Part shown: positions 1 through 8,828 of the stretch, in pieces | How the letters are laid out: every line of letters starts with the position of its first letter | Position numbering within the stretch: the stretch's first letter is position 1 | Program-made: the position numbers and the translations under genes | Notes under the pieces: generated by a model | What the model was told of the DNA's origin: nothing | What the model saw: the letters and a program-made list of their open reading frames with translations, nothing else | The model's database searches: none | Source of the DNA: Cellvibrio sp. OA-2007 | GTDB lineage: Bacteria; Pseudomonadota; Gammaproteobacteria; Pseudomonadales; Cellvibrionaceae | Reading direction: 5' to 3' | DNA length: 45,539 bases | Assembly (NCBI RefSeq): GCF_000953825.1 | Contig: NZ_BBUL01000077.1 | Coordinates: 1-45,539, forward strand

Positions 1-78
1 AGGGAGTCGTCATCCCCGCTTGCGGGGATCCATAGATATAGAATCAAAAGCTGGACTCCCGCGAGCGGGAGTGACGAT
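1..78. repeat. Imperfect inverted-repeat element made of two small hairpins
   Basis: Two compact palindromes face each other: ATCCCCG-CTTG-CGGGGAT near positions 11-28, and CTCCCGC-GA-GCGGGAG near 56-71. The outer arms (CGTCATCCCCG and CGGGAGTGACG) are also nearly complementary, so the whole segment can fold into one long structure. Short elements with CGTCATCCCCGC and GCGGGAATGACG ends are widely dispersed in proteobacterial intergenic DNA. That identification is from recall and no second copy lies in this window. It lies downstream of the S41 peptidase gene, where it could protect or terminate the transcript. Confidence 0.55.
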
Positions 79-136
79 GGAAATATAAAAACCTAAATCA
101 ATAAGGGCCGCACAGAAACGACCTTTAATTTAATAA

Positions 137-1717
137 TTAACGAATCATTATCTCTCGCACTTCTGGCCGCACTAACTCACCAGAAAATTCCTCTGCAGAC
201 ATTTTTTGTTGGCGCCCACTCGCTGTTGCAGGGCATGTACCCGTTGCTCGTAATTGCAGCGCAGCGGCAAGCAATGCTTCGTTCGGGTCGCCCAATTCGC
301 GCGTCAAATCATCGGCCACTTTACAACCTTTGACTTTATCCAAACCGTTATCGGTACTGGACGGAATAAAGCCGTCACTATATTCACCAAAACCTTTGGC
401 ATTAATCGCTTTAAATTGAATGGTGTAATAGGTGGTGCCGCAGTTTGGCTGCGGTAAAAAGCCATAGGGTTTGCCGCAGGTGGTATCGCCAATTAAATAC
501 ACACTCACACCAATACCGCGCAAACTGTTGATAACCAATTCACTTGCCGAGCAAGTGCCTTTAGTCGCCAACACATACACACGCTGTAAATTCAGGGTAG
601 GCAAGGTTAAAGATTTATTTAAACCATAAAGCCCAGTATCCAAAAAGCCCCAGGGATCTTCTTTAGGGCTTTTTGAATTAGCAACATCTTGATAGAACAC
701 TTTATTGCGCGTGTTTGCCCCTGCAATCATATAACCCACTTGCGCAGCAACCGAGATGTAACCACCGCCGTTGTAGCGCATATCCACCACCAGATCAGTC
801 ACACCAGAATTTTTCAGTGAGTTCACAGCAGTGACCCATTGATCTTGCGCATCAGGAATAAATGTATTGAATTGCACATAACCCACCTTGCTTCCGTTAT
901 GGTTAATGGTTTTGGCAACCGAGACGGAATCGGTCGGCAGCGAAGCCGAATCCAAAACAACCTTGCGCGTGGTACTAGCCCCTTGATCGAGAATTTCAAA
1001 TTCATGCACCGCGTTAATCTGCGAGGGATAAAGTGCATCAACTAGTGTATTAATATTAACGGTTGCAACACTTAAGCCATCGATTGCAATAATTTTTGCA
1101 CCGCGCTTGATACCTTTATTGGCAGCGGGCGATCCGGTATCGCTATAGGTTACATAAATGGTACGCGGAACATCCCACTCGGTTTTCAGGTTGAGGCCGT
1201 AACCGTAGGTAATACCAGCAACCCAAGCCTCTTGATTTTCAGTGGGTTCATAAAAATGAAAGTTATCTTTAGGCGAACCTGATGCGGTTTTTTTACTGGA
1301 AACCAAACGCTTAAAATAGGCTTGCGGTGTATCACCGTTGTTAGGATTTACATCCGGCAAATCTTCAAACCACAAATAGGTTTCGTAACTCCAGGAGCGC
1401 AAGAAATTTTTCTCTTGCAAGCTACTGCCTTTTTTATCAGGAAAGGGAATGCCGGTAATTTTGCTCGCACCTACACGCGGTGCCGCACAATAGTGTGCAA
1501 AACTATTTGATGACTTATAAACTCCCGCTTGCCAAGCATCCGTATTACCGCCATTAGAAATTGGATTACCGCCGCCATCTCCACCGCCACCTCCGCAGGC
1601 AGCCAATAAACAGGAGAGGCCAAACGCGAGGCTGAACTTGGCCAAACGAGTGGATGTAAGCAACACAGAAAACGAAGGACGCGAGGTGACACGCAAGTAT
1701 GAAGAGGATTCTTTCAC
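137..1717 (-). CDS. S41 family peptidase, lipoprotein (C-terminal processing protease-like)
   Basis: About 526 residues. A hydrophobic N-terminus ends in the lipobox LLAAC (Cys41) followed by a Gly run, so this is probably a lipoprotein. A PDZ-like segment covers roughly residues 168-245. The S41 core follows: VVDMRYNGGG (about 311-319), then SASE holding the presumed nucleophile near 390-392, and Lys416 in TTCGKPYG as the presumed general base. The chosen GTG start at 1717 has AAGGAAAT upstream at good spacing. A longer frame to 1855 has no such site and would put 46 non-signal-like residues before the lipoprotein signal. The gene follows the GH3 gene on the same strand, but substrate and any link to xylan use are unknown. 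Family call is firm, role is not. Confidence 0.85.
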   Translation of the reverse strand: MKESSSYLRVTSRPSFSVLLTSTRLAKFSLAFGLSCLLAACGGGGGDGGGNPISNGGNTDAWQAGVYKSSNSFAHYCAAPRVGASKITGIPFPDKKGSSLQEKNFLRSWSYETYLWFEDLPDVNPNNGDTPQAYFKRLVSSKKTASGSPKDNFHFYEPTENQEAWVAGITYGYGLNLKTEWDVPRTIYVTYSDTGSPAANKGIKRGAKIIAIDGLSVATVNINTLVDALYPSQINAVHEFEILDQGASTTRKVVLDSASLPTDSVSVAKTINHNGSKVGYVQFNTFIPDAQDQWVTAVNSLKNSGVTDLVVDMRYNGGGYISVAAQVGYMIAGANTRNKVFYQDVANSKSPKEDPWGFLDTGLYGLNKSLTLPTLNLQRVYVLATKGTCSASELVINSLRGIGVSVYLIGDTTCGKPYGFLPQPNCGTTYYTIQFKAINAKGFGEYSDGFIPSSTDNGLDKVKGCKVADDLTRELGDPNEALLAAALQLRATGTCPATASGRQQKMSAEEFSGELVRPEVREIMIR

Positions 1718-1733
1718 GAGAGATTTCCTTAAT

Positions 1734-1762
1734 ATCCTATAAGCCCGAGTGCGATATGCCAA
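1734..1762 (-). promoter_or_regulatory. Possible promoter of the S41 peptidase gene
   Basis: On the minus strand TTGGCA (1757-1762) and TAGGAT (1734-1739) are separated by 17 bases. They lie just upstream of the AAGGAAAT ribosome site and the GTG at 1717. The implied leader is very short, so this is tentative. Confidence 0.3.
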
Positions 1763-1858
1763 CGGGTAGCTGCAGGATAAAAGAAAATGGCGGATAAAAC
1801 TATGCCGCAACGCAGACATCATTGAATGGCTGACACACATCCCTGTGTGACGCACAAA

Positions 1859-4318
1859 TTAGAGCTGAGTGGTTACTACAGGCGTCAAATAGACTTTTTT
1901 GGTGGAGATATTCGTAGCCTTACCGATAATATCGATTTCACCTTTAAGTCGGATATCTGCTGACGATGCCCCCATCAGCAAATTGATCTTGCCCGGTTCC
2001 AGCACAAAATCCATATTGCGATCATAGAAACCCAACTGATTCGCCGAGAGTGTAAAGGTCACCCGCGCCGATTGATTAGGTGCGAGGCTGACACGCTTAA
2101 AGCCACGCAATTGTTTTACTGGCTGAGTCACACTCGCAACTGGATCATTGGTATAAAGCTGCACGATTTCATCGCCTGCACGCTTGCCTGTATTGGTGAT
2201 AGTTACGCTAATATCAACCGATTCATTGGCACTGAGCTTGGTTTTGCTCCACTGCATATCTTTATATGCAAACTGCGTGTAACTCAAACCAAAGCCGAAT
2301 GGATAAAGCGCATCAGTTTTATCAAATGCATAACCACGTTTTGCTGCAGGCTTGTAATTGTAATAAACCGGCAAGTGACCAACGGAGCGCGGCACACTCA
2401 CCGGCAATTTGCCACCGGGATTTACCTCACCAAATAAAACACGCGCAAGTGCATGACCGGTTTCTTGGCCCAGATACCAGCCTTGCAAAATAGCCGGTGC
2501 GGTTTCAGCCAGCTTGCTAATCGCCAGCGGACGCCCACCGATCAACACCACCACGGTTGGCTTGCCAGTTGCCAATACAGCATCAACTAATTGTTGCTGC
2601 TCACCCAACAACTCCAAGCTAGTGCGATCCCCCAGATGGCTTTCAGCCCAAGCCTCGCGCGAAGTTGCTTCGTTATCGCCCACCACTACAATCGCCACAT
2701 CACTTTTTTGTGCTGCGGCAACGGCTTTGGCAATCATGCCTTTGGTGTCCGCAGGTGTTGCGAGCACCACCTCATCTGTATGCCAGCGCTGTTTGGAGCG
2801 TGAATTTGCTGCCGCAGAATCCGCATCGGACGCCCATTTTTCAATCGTCAACAAGGTACCTTTTTCATGATGAAGAGTTACCTCAGTGCCAAGATATTCT
2901 TGCAAGCCTTGCAAAATACTGACGGTTTTTTTCGGCACATCGCTGTAGCCACCAAGCAGGGTTTCGTCTACATGCGGACCAATCAAAGCAACTGACTTTA
3001 ATGCGGACTTATTCAGCGGCAGAATATTTTTTTCATTTTTCAGCAGTACGATGGATTTCTCAGCGAGCATTTGTGCAAAAGCAACATGCTTGGCATTGCC
3101 GATAAACTCTTCAACGCCCTCTTCTTTCACATAAGGGTTTTCAAACAAACCGAGCATGAATTTTTCATGTAATACACGCGCAACGGCGGTGTCGAGTTGT
3201 TTTACGCTGAGCTTCTTATCTTTTACCAATTGCACCAGGGTTTTGTAAGCATCGCCGTTTGGCGTCTCCACATCAACACCCGCAGTCATGGCCATAAGCG
3301 CCGCTTCAGATTTTTCTGCCACCAGATGATGGCGGGAAATTAATTCAGCAATGGCAAAATAGTCACTCACTACCACACCATCAAAGCCCCACTCGCCGCG
3401 CAAAATATTTTGCAGCAAATCGACATTTGAGTGTGAGGGGATGCCATCGATTTCGTTGTAGGATGCCATCACACTGCGCGCGCCACCCACCTTGATTGCT
3501 GCTTCAAATGGCGGCAGAAAAATTTCGCGCAAGCCGCGTTCACCAACCGGCGCAGGCGCTGTATTTAAACCACCGACAGGCTCACCATGACCAGCCAAAT
3601 GTTTTAATGTTGCAATCACGCGATTAGGAGCAATACCTTCACCATCACCTTGGAAACCTTTCACACTGGCGACCCCCAACTCAGTGACCAGATAGGGATC
3701 TTCCCCCATGGTTTCTTCAATGCGCCCCCAGCGCGGGTCGCGTGCCACATCCAGAATAGGTGTTAATGCTTGATGCACGCCCACGGCACGAATTTCTTGC
3801 GCGGCTATTGCGTACATATCGTGAATTAATTGTGCATCCCAGGTGCTGGCCAAGCCTATCGCCTGAGGAAAGCTAGTGCCGTTGCGCGCGGCAAAACCGT
3901 GCAGGGCCTCTTCATGAAAAATCGCGGGAATACCCAAACGAGTATTTTCCACTAAATATTTTTGGATTGCATTGGTAAAAGCAACGGTTTGTGCCGGCGT
4001 CTTATTAATCGAGATAGTGGCTTTATTTTCAGCGGGGCGAGCCACCTGCCCAATACCCAAACCTAAAATATCTTTTGCATGCTCACCGGTAAACACGCCC
4101 GCGTCTGTTTCCAATTTTTGGCGATCTGCCCAGACTGTTTGCAATTGCGCCGCTTTTTCTTCCAGGGTCATACGCTTGAGCAAATCTTTTACCCGTGCAT
4201 CGATGGGTTTTTCTGGATTTTTATACACCGGCTCTGCCGCTACAGTCGTGGCACTAGCCAAGGCTAGCACCATGCTTGCGATACCTATTTGATAAAACTT
4301 TTTTGTCGTTGTGTTCAT
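1859..4318 (-). CDS. Exported glycoside hydrolase family 3 (beta-xylosidase/beta-glucosidase type)
   Basis: About 819 residues, the usual length of three-domain BglX-like GH3 enzymes. The signal peptide ends at VAA-EP (about residue 28). The TIM-barrel domain shows DPRWGR (about 194-199), the KH pair (239-240) and GVVVSDY with the expected nucleophile Asp319. An alpha/beta sandwich and a C-terminal fibronectin-III-like domain (FGFGLSYTQF onward) follow. ATG at 4318 was chosen because GAGG lies upstream and the signal peptide begins there; an upstream GTG at 4345 adds nine residues and is less likely. The gene lies downstream of xylBA on the same strand, behind a terminator. This favours trimming of xylo-oligosaccharides to xylose in the periplasm, but GH3 specificity cannot be read from motifs and beta-glucosidase remains possible. 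Confidence 0.92.
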   Translation of the reverse strand: MNTTTKKFYQIGIASMVLALASATTVAAEPVYKNPEKPIDARVKDLLKRMTLEEKAAQLQTVWADRQKLETDAGVFTGEHAKDILGLGIGQVARPAENKATISINKTPAQTVAFTNAIQKYLVENTRLGIPAIFHEEALHGFAARNGTSFPQAIGLASTWDAQLIHDMYAIAAQEIRAVGVHQALTPILDVARDPRWGRIEETMGEDPYLVTELGVASVKGFQGDGEGIAPNRVIATLKHLAGHGEPVGGLNTAPAPVGERGLREIFLPPFEAAIKVGGARSVMASYNEIDGIPSHSNVDLLQNILRGEWGFDGVVVSDYFAIAELISRHHLVAEKSEAALMAMTAGVDVETPNGDAYKTLVQLVKDKKLSVKQLDTAVARVLHEKFMLGLFENPYVKEEGVEEFIGNAKHVAFAQMLAEKSIVLLKNEKNILPLNKSALKSVALIGPHVDETLLGGYSDVPKKTVSILQGLQEYLGTEVTLHHEKGTLLTIEKWASDADSAAANSRSKQRWHTDEVVLATPADTKGMIAKAVAAAQKSDVAIVVVGDNEATSREAWAESHLGDRTSLELLGEQQQLVDAVLATGKPTVVVLIGGRPLAISKLAETAPAILQGWYLGQETGHALARVLFGEVNPGGKLPVSVPRSVGHLPVYYNYKPAAKRGYAFDKTDALYPFGFGLSYTQFAYKDMQWSKTKLSANESVDISVTITNTGKRAGDEIVQLYTNDPVASVTQPVKQLRGFKRVSLAPNQSARVTFTLSANQLGFYDRNMDFVLEPGKINLLMGASSADIRLKGEIDIIGKATNISTKKVYLTPVVTTQL

Positions 4319-4438
4319 TGGGTTTTGACCTCGTGTGGTTAACACTTTTACTCATTATTTAGTAAATACACTCTTGCCATTAGCAACAGCGCCTTTAGGG
4401 CAACCGTAACAACATCCTTTTTTATTTTTTATTAGATT

Positions 4439-4489
4439 AAAAAAAAGCCGCCAAGCATCTGGTCAGTAATGAGTCGATGTTTAGCGGCT
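4439..4489 (-). terminator. Intrinsic terminator downstream of xylA
   Basis: On the minus strand AGCCGC...CATC (from 4489) pairs with GATG...GCGGCT (to 4446), 14 positions with one wobble and one mismatch. A run of T follows (complement of A 4439-4446). It separates xylA from the GH3 gene. Confidence 0.75.
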
Positions 4490-4508
4490 AAGCTTTGCTA
4501 GAAAAACC

Positions 4509-4536
4509 GGTTAACCCAAAACAATCAGGGTTAACC
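4509..4536. repeat. Perfect 9-bp inverted repeat in the xylA-GH3 gap
   Basis: GGTTAACCC (4509-4517) and GGGTTAACC (4528-4536) flank a 10-base loop. On the minus strand it is followed by GGTTTTTC, so it may be a first, weaker terminator hairpin. It could also be an operator. Confidence 0.5.
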
Positions 4537-4558
4537 AATAGGGATTTAACAACCAGAA

Positions 4559-5890
4559 TTAACGAATGTAACGATTGATTACGTTTTCGTATAGCTCCTG
4601 ACGACCACTTTGCAGAACAATCTCGCCACCTTTATTACCCAAGTCAGCCAGTTGTTGCAAAGTCAGTTTGCCTTGCTCGTAAGCCGCGCCGTTACCTGAA
4701 TCAAATGATGAGTAACGCTCTTTGCGCATACCTTCCAACGGCGATTGTTGAATCAGGCTATCAGCGATTAACAATGCGCGAGCGAAAGTATCCATACCAC
4801 CGATATGGCCGTAGAACAAATCGATAAAGTCAGGGGAGTTACGACGCGCTTTTGCATCGAAGTTAACACCACCACCTTGCAAACCACCTGCGCGCAAGAA
4901 CACCAACATCATCTCCACAGTTTCGTTGATGTTGTATGGGAATTGGTCGGTATCCCATGCGTTTTGGTAGTCGCCGCGGTTAGCATCCAATGAACCCAAC
5001 ATGCCAGCGTTTGCTGCTGCTTGCATATCGTGGCACATGGTGTGGCCAGCCAAGGTCGCGTGGTTAGTTTCCAGATTCAATTTAAAATCCTTATCCAAAC
5101 CGTGGTGACGCAAGAAACCAATTACTGTTTCTGCATCGAAATCGTATTGATGCTTTGAAGGCTCCATTGGTTTTGGCTCAATGAAGAAATAACCTTTAAA
5201 GCCTTGGCCGCGGGCGTAATCGCGAGCCATAGTCAGGAAGCGCGCCATATGCTCTTGTTCGCGCTTCATGTCGGTATTGAGCAAACTCATATAACCTTCA
5301 CGACCGCCCCAGAACACATAGTTCTCACCGCCGAGTGCGATGGTTGCATCAATCGCATCTTTCAATTGCGCGCCGGCATAAGCCACTACGTTGAAATCTG
5401 GATTGGTGGAAGCGCCGTTCATATAGCGTGGGTTAGAAAACAGATTGGCAGTGCCCCACAATAATTTCACACCAGAAGCTGCTTGCTTTTGTTTGGCGTA
5501 TTCAACGATGGTTTGCAAACGCTGGGAAGTTTCTGCGCGAGTAGCGCCTTCATCGATCAAATCTATATCGTGGAAGCAGTAGTAAGGTGTGCCGAGCTTG
5601 GTGATAAATTCAAATGCCGCGTCCATTTTTTCGTGTGCGCGCGCCACTGCATCAGCAGTTGATGACCATGGAAATACTTTAGTGCCTGGACCGAACGGAT
5701 CGTGACCAGCGCCACAAAAACTGTGCCAGTAACAGGTGGCAAACTTGAAATGCTCTTTCATAGTTTTGCCTGCCACTACACGATTTTCGTCGTAGTATTT
5801 AAATGCTAAAGGATTGTCAGAATCAGCGCCTTCGAAACCGATTTTGCCAACACCAGGGAAATATTCTTTGCTACCGATAACAACGCTCAT
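4559..5890 (-). CDS. xylA: Xylose isomerase
   Basis: Cytoplasmic enzyme converting D-xylose to D-xylulose, the first intracellular step of xylose use. At about 443 residues it has the length of the long (class II, E. coli-like) isomerases. Both family signatures are present: FHDIDLIDE with catalytic His107, and [15 protein letters not shown] with metal-binding residues. [12 protein letters not shown] and the late DANRGD segment also match. ATG at 5890 has AAGG eight bases upstream; a GTG three codons earlier is less likely. It follows xylB on the same strand by 76 bases, so the two probably form a xylBA operon, and it is followed by a terminator. Confidence 0.98.
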   Translation of the reverse strand: MSVVIGSKEYFPGVGKIGFEGADSDNPLAFKYYDENRVVAGKTMKEHFKFATCYWHSFCGAGHDPFGPGTKVFPWSSTADAVARAHEKMDAAFEFITKLGTPYYCFHDIDLIDEGATRAETSQRLQTIVEYAKQKQAASGVKLLWGTANLFSNPRYMNGASTNPDFNVVAYAGAQLKDAIDATIALGGENYVFWGGREGYMSLLNTDMKREQEHMARFLTMARDYARGQGFKGYFFIEPKPMEPSKHQYDFDAETVIGFLRHHGLDKDFKLNLETNHATLAGHTMCHDMQAAANAGMLGSLDANRGDYQNAWDTDQFPYNINETVEMMLVFLRAGGLQGGGVNFDAKARRNSPDFIDLFYGHIGGMDTFARALLIADSLIQQSPLEGMRKERYSSFDSGNGAAYEQGKLTLQQLADLGNKGGEIVLQSGRQELYENVINRYIR

Positions 5891-5966
5891 AATTTTCACC
5901 TTGAGGATTTTTTTACTAAAACACTATTCAAAAAAATTGTTTATCGCGACTTAATTTTTCACCGAA

Positions 5967-7451
5967 TTATTGCGGCAAAAAGTGAACCCAGTTTTGATAA
6001 GCATCCTGATACTGCGCAAGCAATTCTGCCTGCGGTTCAACCACGCTCAAGCGGGTCAAACCGGTAAAAGCTTCTGTTGCTGAAGCGTAATAACCACTGC
6101 CCAACGCCGCCGCGCGCGCTGCACCTTCGGCGCCGTCGGTTTCAAACATTTCAACGGCTGCTTGCGTGGTATTGGCAAAGGTTTGGGCGAACACATCGCT
6201 CAAAAACATATTGCCTTTGCCCGCGCGCACCACATCGCAACTACCGCCCAAGGATTTCAACACATCAAAACCCTGATTGAGAGAAAACACGATTCCCTCT
6301 TGCGCGGCGCGCACCATGTGGCCTAAACCGTGGCGATTAAAATCGAGGTTGCGCAGCTGCGCGCCCAGATTTTTATTTTGAAAAATACGTTCAGCGCCAT
6401 TGCCAAACGGATGGAATAGCAATCCTTCACTCCCTACCGGCACCGCTTGTGCCAATGAATTTAACTGCGGATAAGACGGTGTTGCACCCGCCTCACCCAA
6501 AGTTTGACGCAACCAGGAGTACAAACGGCCGCAGCCGTTTACACAAACCAATACACCGTTGCGATTTTTTTCTTCGGTATTGGTAACGTGTAAAAACGTA
6601 TTCACGCGAGATTCCACATCTGCTGCGGGCTGATCGGTCACACCGTAAATCACACCCGATGTTCCAGCAGTTGCCGCCACTTCACCCGGCTCCAGCACAT
6701 TCAAGCTAAAGGCATTGTTGGGCTGATCGCCAGCGCGATAACAAATTTTTACTCCCTCGCGCAAACCTAATTCAGTGGCAGCACTTGCACTGACATGAGA
6801 TTGCACACCAAAACTCGGAACAAGATCAGGGATCAAATCACTGTCCATTCCCCAGTGCTCCAATAGCTCAGTGGCAACACGGTTTTGTTTGAAATCCCAC
6901 AGCGTCCCTTCTGACAATCCAGAAGCCGTTGTATTGATCACGCCAGATAATTTCATCGCAACAAAATCACCGGGCAGCATAATTTTATGAATGCGCGCAA
7001 AAATATCCGGTTGGTTTTGTTGCACCCAGCGCAACTTTGCTGCGGTGAAATTGCCGGGCGAGTTGAGCAGATGACCAAAACAATAATCTGCCCCCAATTC
7101 CGCGAGCGCCGCATTGCCCAGCGGTACCGCGCGGCTATCGCACCAGATAATCGACGGGCGCAGCACTTTTTGGTCTTTGTCTACTACTACCAAACCATGC
7201 ATCTGGTAGGAGATACCAATCGCATCAATTTGCTTGGGGTCAAAACCTGCGCGCGCAACCAAGCGCGAAAACCCCTGACGGATACAGTCCCACCAGGTAT
7301 CGGGATGCTGTTCGGCAAAACCCACTGCGGGGCTGTCGATCGCCAATTCAGACTCAGGATAGGAAAGCGCGCCCAGACTCTTACCTGTGTGGCCATCCAA
7401 CACCGATAACTTGACTGAAGAACTGCCGACATCAATACCAAGAAACAACAT
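5967..7451 (-). CDS. xylB: Xylulokinase (FGGY carbohydrate kinase)
   Basis: Phosphorylates D-xylulose to xylulose 5-phosphate, feeding the pentose phosphate pathway. At 494 residues it is normal for the family. The N-terminal ATP-binding strand reads FLGIDVGSSSVK, followed by YQMHGLV (about 82-88) as in xylulokinases. AGDQPNN carries the expected catalytic base Asp242, and AATAGTSGVIYG supplies the phosphate-binding loop. It is the first gene of the minus-strand xylBA unit. No strong ribosome site precedes the ATG at 7451. Its promoter must lie in the divergent region shared with the NUDIX regulator gene. Confidence 0.97.
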   Translation of the reverse strand: MLFLGIDVGSSSVKLSVLDGHTGKSLGALSYPESELAIDSPAVGFAEQHPDTWWDCIRQGFSRLVARAGFDPKQIDAIGISYQMHGLVVVDKDQKVLRPSIIWCDSRAVPLGNAALAELGADYCFGHLLNSPGNFTAAKLRWVQQNQPDIFARIHKIMLPGDFVAMKLSGVINTTASGLSEGTLWDFKQNRVATELLEHWGMDSDLIPDLVPSFGVQSHVSASAATELGLREGVKICYRAGDQPNNAFSLNVLEPGEVAATAGTSGVIYGVTDQPAADVESRVNTFLHVTNTEEKNRNGVLVCVNGCGRLYSWLRQTLGEAGATPSYPQLNSLAQAVPVGSEGLLFHPFGNGAERIFQNKNLGAQLRNLDFNRHGLGHMVRAAQEGIVFSLNQGFDVLKSLGGSCDVVRAGKGNMFLSDVFAQTFANTTQAAVEMFETDGAEGAARAAALGSGYYASATEAFTGLTRLSVVEPQAELLAQYQDAYQNWVHFLPQ

Positions 7452-7849
7452 AAAGGCTCGCTAATTCAGAGGGTTAATGCGCCCGACCAGTTTTGTCGCA
7501 GCGCGATTTGCAAGGTTCAGCACAGGCCTTGTTTAAAACTTGAGCATCCCCATAAACCATATGAACAGAATAGCTTATTGTCCATCTGACAACAAGATAA
7601 AAGAGTGTAAATATTTATCAGCACTACATTTTGAGCACCAGAAACAAGCATTGGACGGCAGGCAAATCGCAAAACTGCCGCTATAGTGCACAGAGACAAG
7701 GCAGGCTATGGCGCAAAAAACGCGTTAACATGCGCCTCTCGACCATTTTTACACCGGCTTATACAATGCCCATTAAATGAACCTATCGGTCAAAGCTCTA
7801 CCAACCAAAAGAAACAATCATTCAAGCGCAAGCCCTGAGGACATTGCAC
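7452..7849. promoter_or_regulatory. Divergent control region between xylBA and the NUDIX regulator gene
   Basis: Nearly 400 bases without a credible gene. For the plus strand, TCGACC (7739-7744) and TACAAT (7762-7767) at 17-base spacing are a candidate promoter for the regulator gene. For the minus strand, TTGTTG and TATTCT at 17-base spacing lie around 7569-7597. A perfect inverted repeat, TTGTC-N5-GACAA, overlaps the minus-strand candidate. Promoters are inferred from consensus only. Confidence 0.5.
7578..7592. promoter_or_regulatory. Candidate operator, TTGTC-N5-GACAA
   Basis: A perfect 5+5 inverted repeat with a 5-base centre. It overlaps the candidate xylB promoter and lies about 260 bases from the divergent NUDIX-type regulator gene. 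Binding by that regulator is an inference from position only; I saw no second copy upstream of the MFS, GH10 or GH3 genes. Confidence 0.35.
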
Positions 7850-8581
7850 GTGCCCAATACCCATATTCCCGGCAGCCAACACTCCCCCGATGCATTAAGC
7901 CTAGCGGAGAATGTCATTAAAGCACTCTCTATCGACAACCTGGTGTTTGGGTTGGAAGACGATGATTTGAAAATTCTGCTGGTCAAACAAACTGACCCGC
8001 TGCACCAAGGCAAATGGGCACTGCCGGGTGGATGGATTCGCTACGACGAAAATCTGCGCGATGCAGCCTACCGCCTACTGGAAGAATTAACCGGTGTACG
8101 CGATCTGTTTTTGGAGCAACTAAAAACCTTTGGCCGGGTTGACCGCTTTCCGAGTGAGCGGGTAGTAACTATTGCTTACTACGCACTGGTGAGTGCAGAT
8201 AAGTTTTCACTGGTGGCAGGCCAGAGCGCTGCGGATGTGAGCTGGCAAAGCGTGAATAACTTGCCCGAACTGGTGTATGACCACGCCGAGATTATCGAAC
8301 ATGGGCTAAAAGTACTGCGCCACCAAGTTTGCCACCAGCCAATCGGCTTTAATTTGCTGCCCGAAAAGTTCACCCTGCTGCAACTTCAAGCGCTGTATGA
8401 GGCAATCCTCAATACCACGTTAGATAAACCCAACTTCCGCCGCAAGATCATGAAGATGAACCTGTTGTCGCCCTGCAATGAAAAACAGCAAGGCGTGCCA
8501 CATCGCGCGGCAAGCCTTTATCGCTTTGATGCCGAGGCCTACAAACACCTCAGCGAGTCAGGTTTCGCCTTTGAAATCTAA
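7850..8581 (+). CDS. NUDIX-domain transcriptional regulator (NrtR-like family)
   Basis: About 243 residues. Residues 25-150 form a NUDIX fold. The Nudix box region 61-83 begins GWIRYDE but has RLLEEL where the catalytic REXXEE is expected, so one key Glu is Leu and hydrolysis is doubtful. Residues 165-240 match the winged-helix region of NrtR/AraR-like regulators (FTLLQLQALYEAIL, LDKPNFRRKI, YRFDAEAYKHL). In this family the NUDIX domain serves as effector sensor. The GTG at 7850 has GAGG nine bases upstream; a TTG at 7844 is too close to that site. Divergent from xylBA and followed by a sugar symporter, it is a good candidate xylose-responsive regulator. The effector is not known from sequence. 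Confidence 0.85.
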   Translation: MPNTHIPGSQHSPDALSLAENVIKALSIDNLVFGLEDDDLKILLVKQTDPLHQGKWALPGGWIRYDENLRDAAYRLLEELTGVRDLFLEQLKTFGRVDRFPSERVVTIAYYALVSADKFSLVAGQSAADVSWQSVNNLPELVYDHAEIIEHGLKVLRHQVCHQPIGFNLLPEKFTLLQLQALYEAILNTTLDKPNFRRKIMKMNLLSPCNEKQQGVPHRAASLYRFDAEAYKHLSESGFAFEI

Positions 8582-8662
8582 CCGGAACAGATTTAACTGG
8601 CAGTTTACAATTCGCCATATAGTCATTTAAACCTTATTGCTTTAGTATCTCTTCACTCTGAA

Positions 8663-8685
8663 ATGCCAGTTCACGAGACTGGCAT
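8663..8685. terminator. Hairpin downstream of the NUDIX regulator gene
   Basis: ATGCCAGT (8663-8670) and ACTGGCAT (8678-8685) form a perfect 8-bp stem with a 7-base loop. Only a weak pyrimidine stretch follows, so termination is possible but not certain. The rest of 8582-8828 must hold the transporter promoter, which I could not place convincingly. Confidence 0.45.
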
Positions 8686-8828
8686 CTTCTCTGTCTCCGA
8701 CCTCAAACACCTCTCGGCAGCTGCCCGCCATCCGGCAACTGTGATATGGTCGCGCCGTCGAACCAGCGGCAATAACAAACCAGCCCGCAAGGCCGGTATA
8801 AAAAGATAATTCAATAATAGGTATATCC

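Noticed and set aside
1718-1855. N-terminal extension of the S41 peptidase
   Set aside because: No ribosome site; the lipoprotein signal starts properly from the GTG at 1717.
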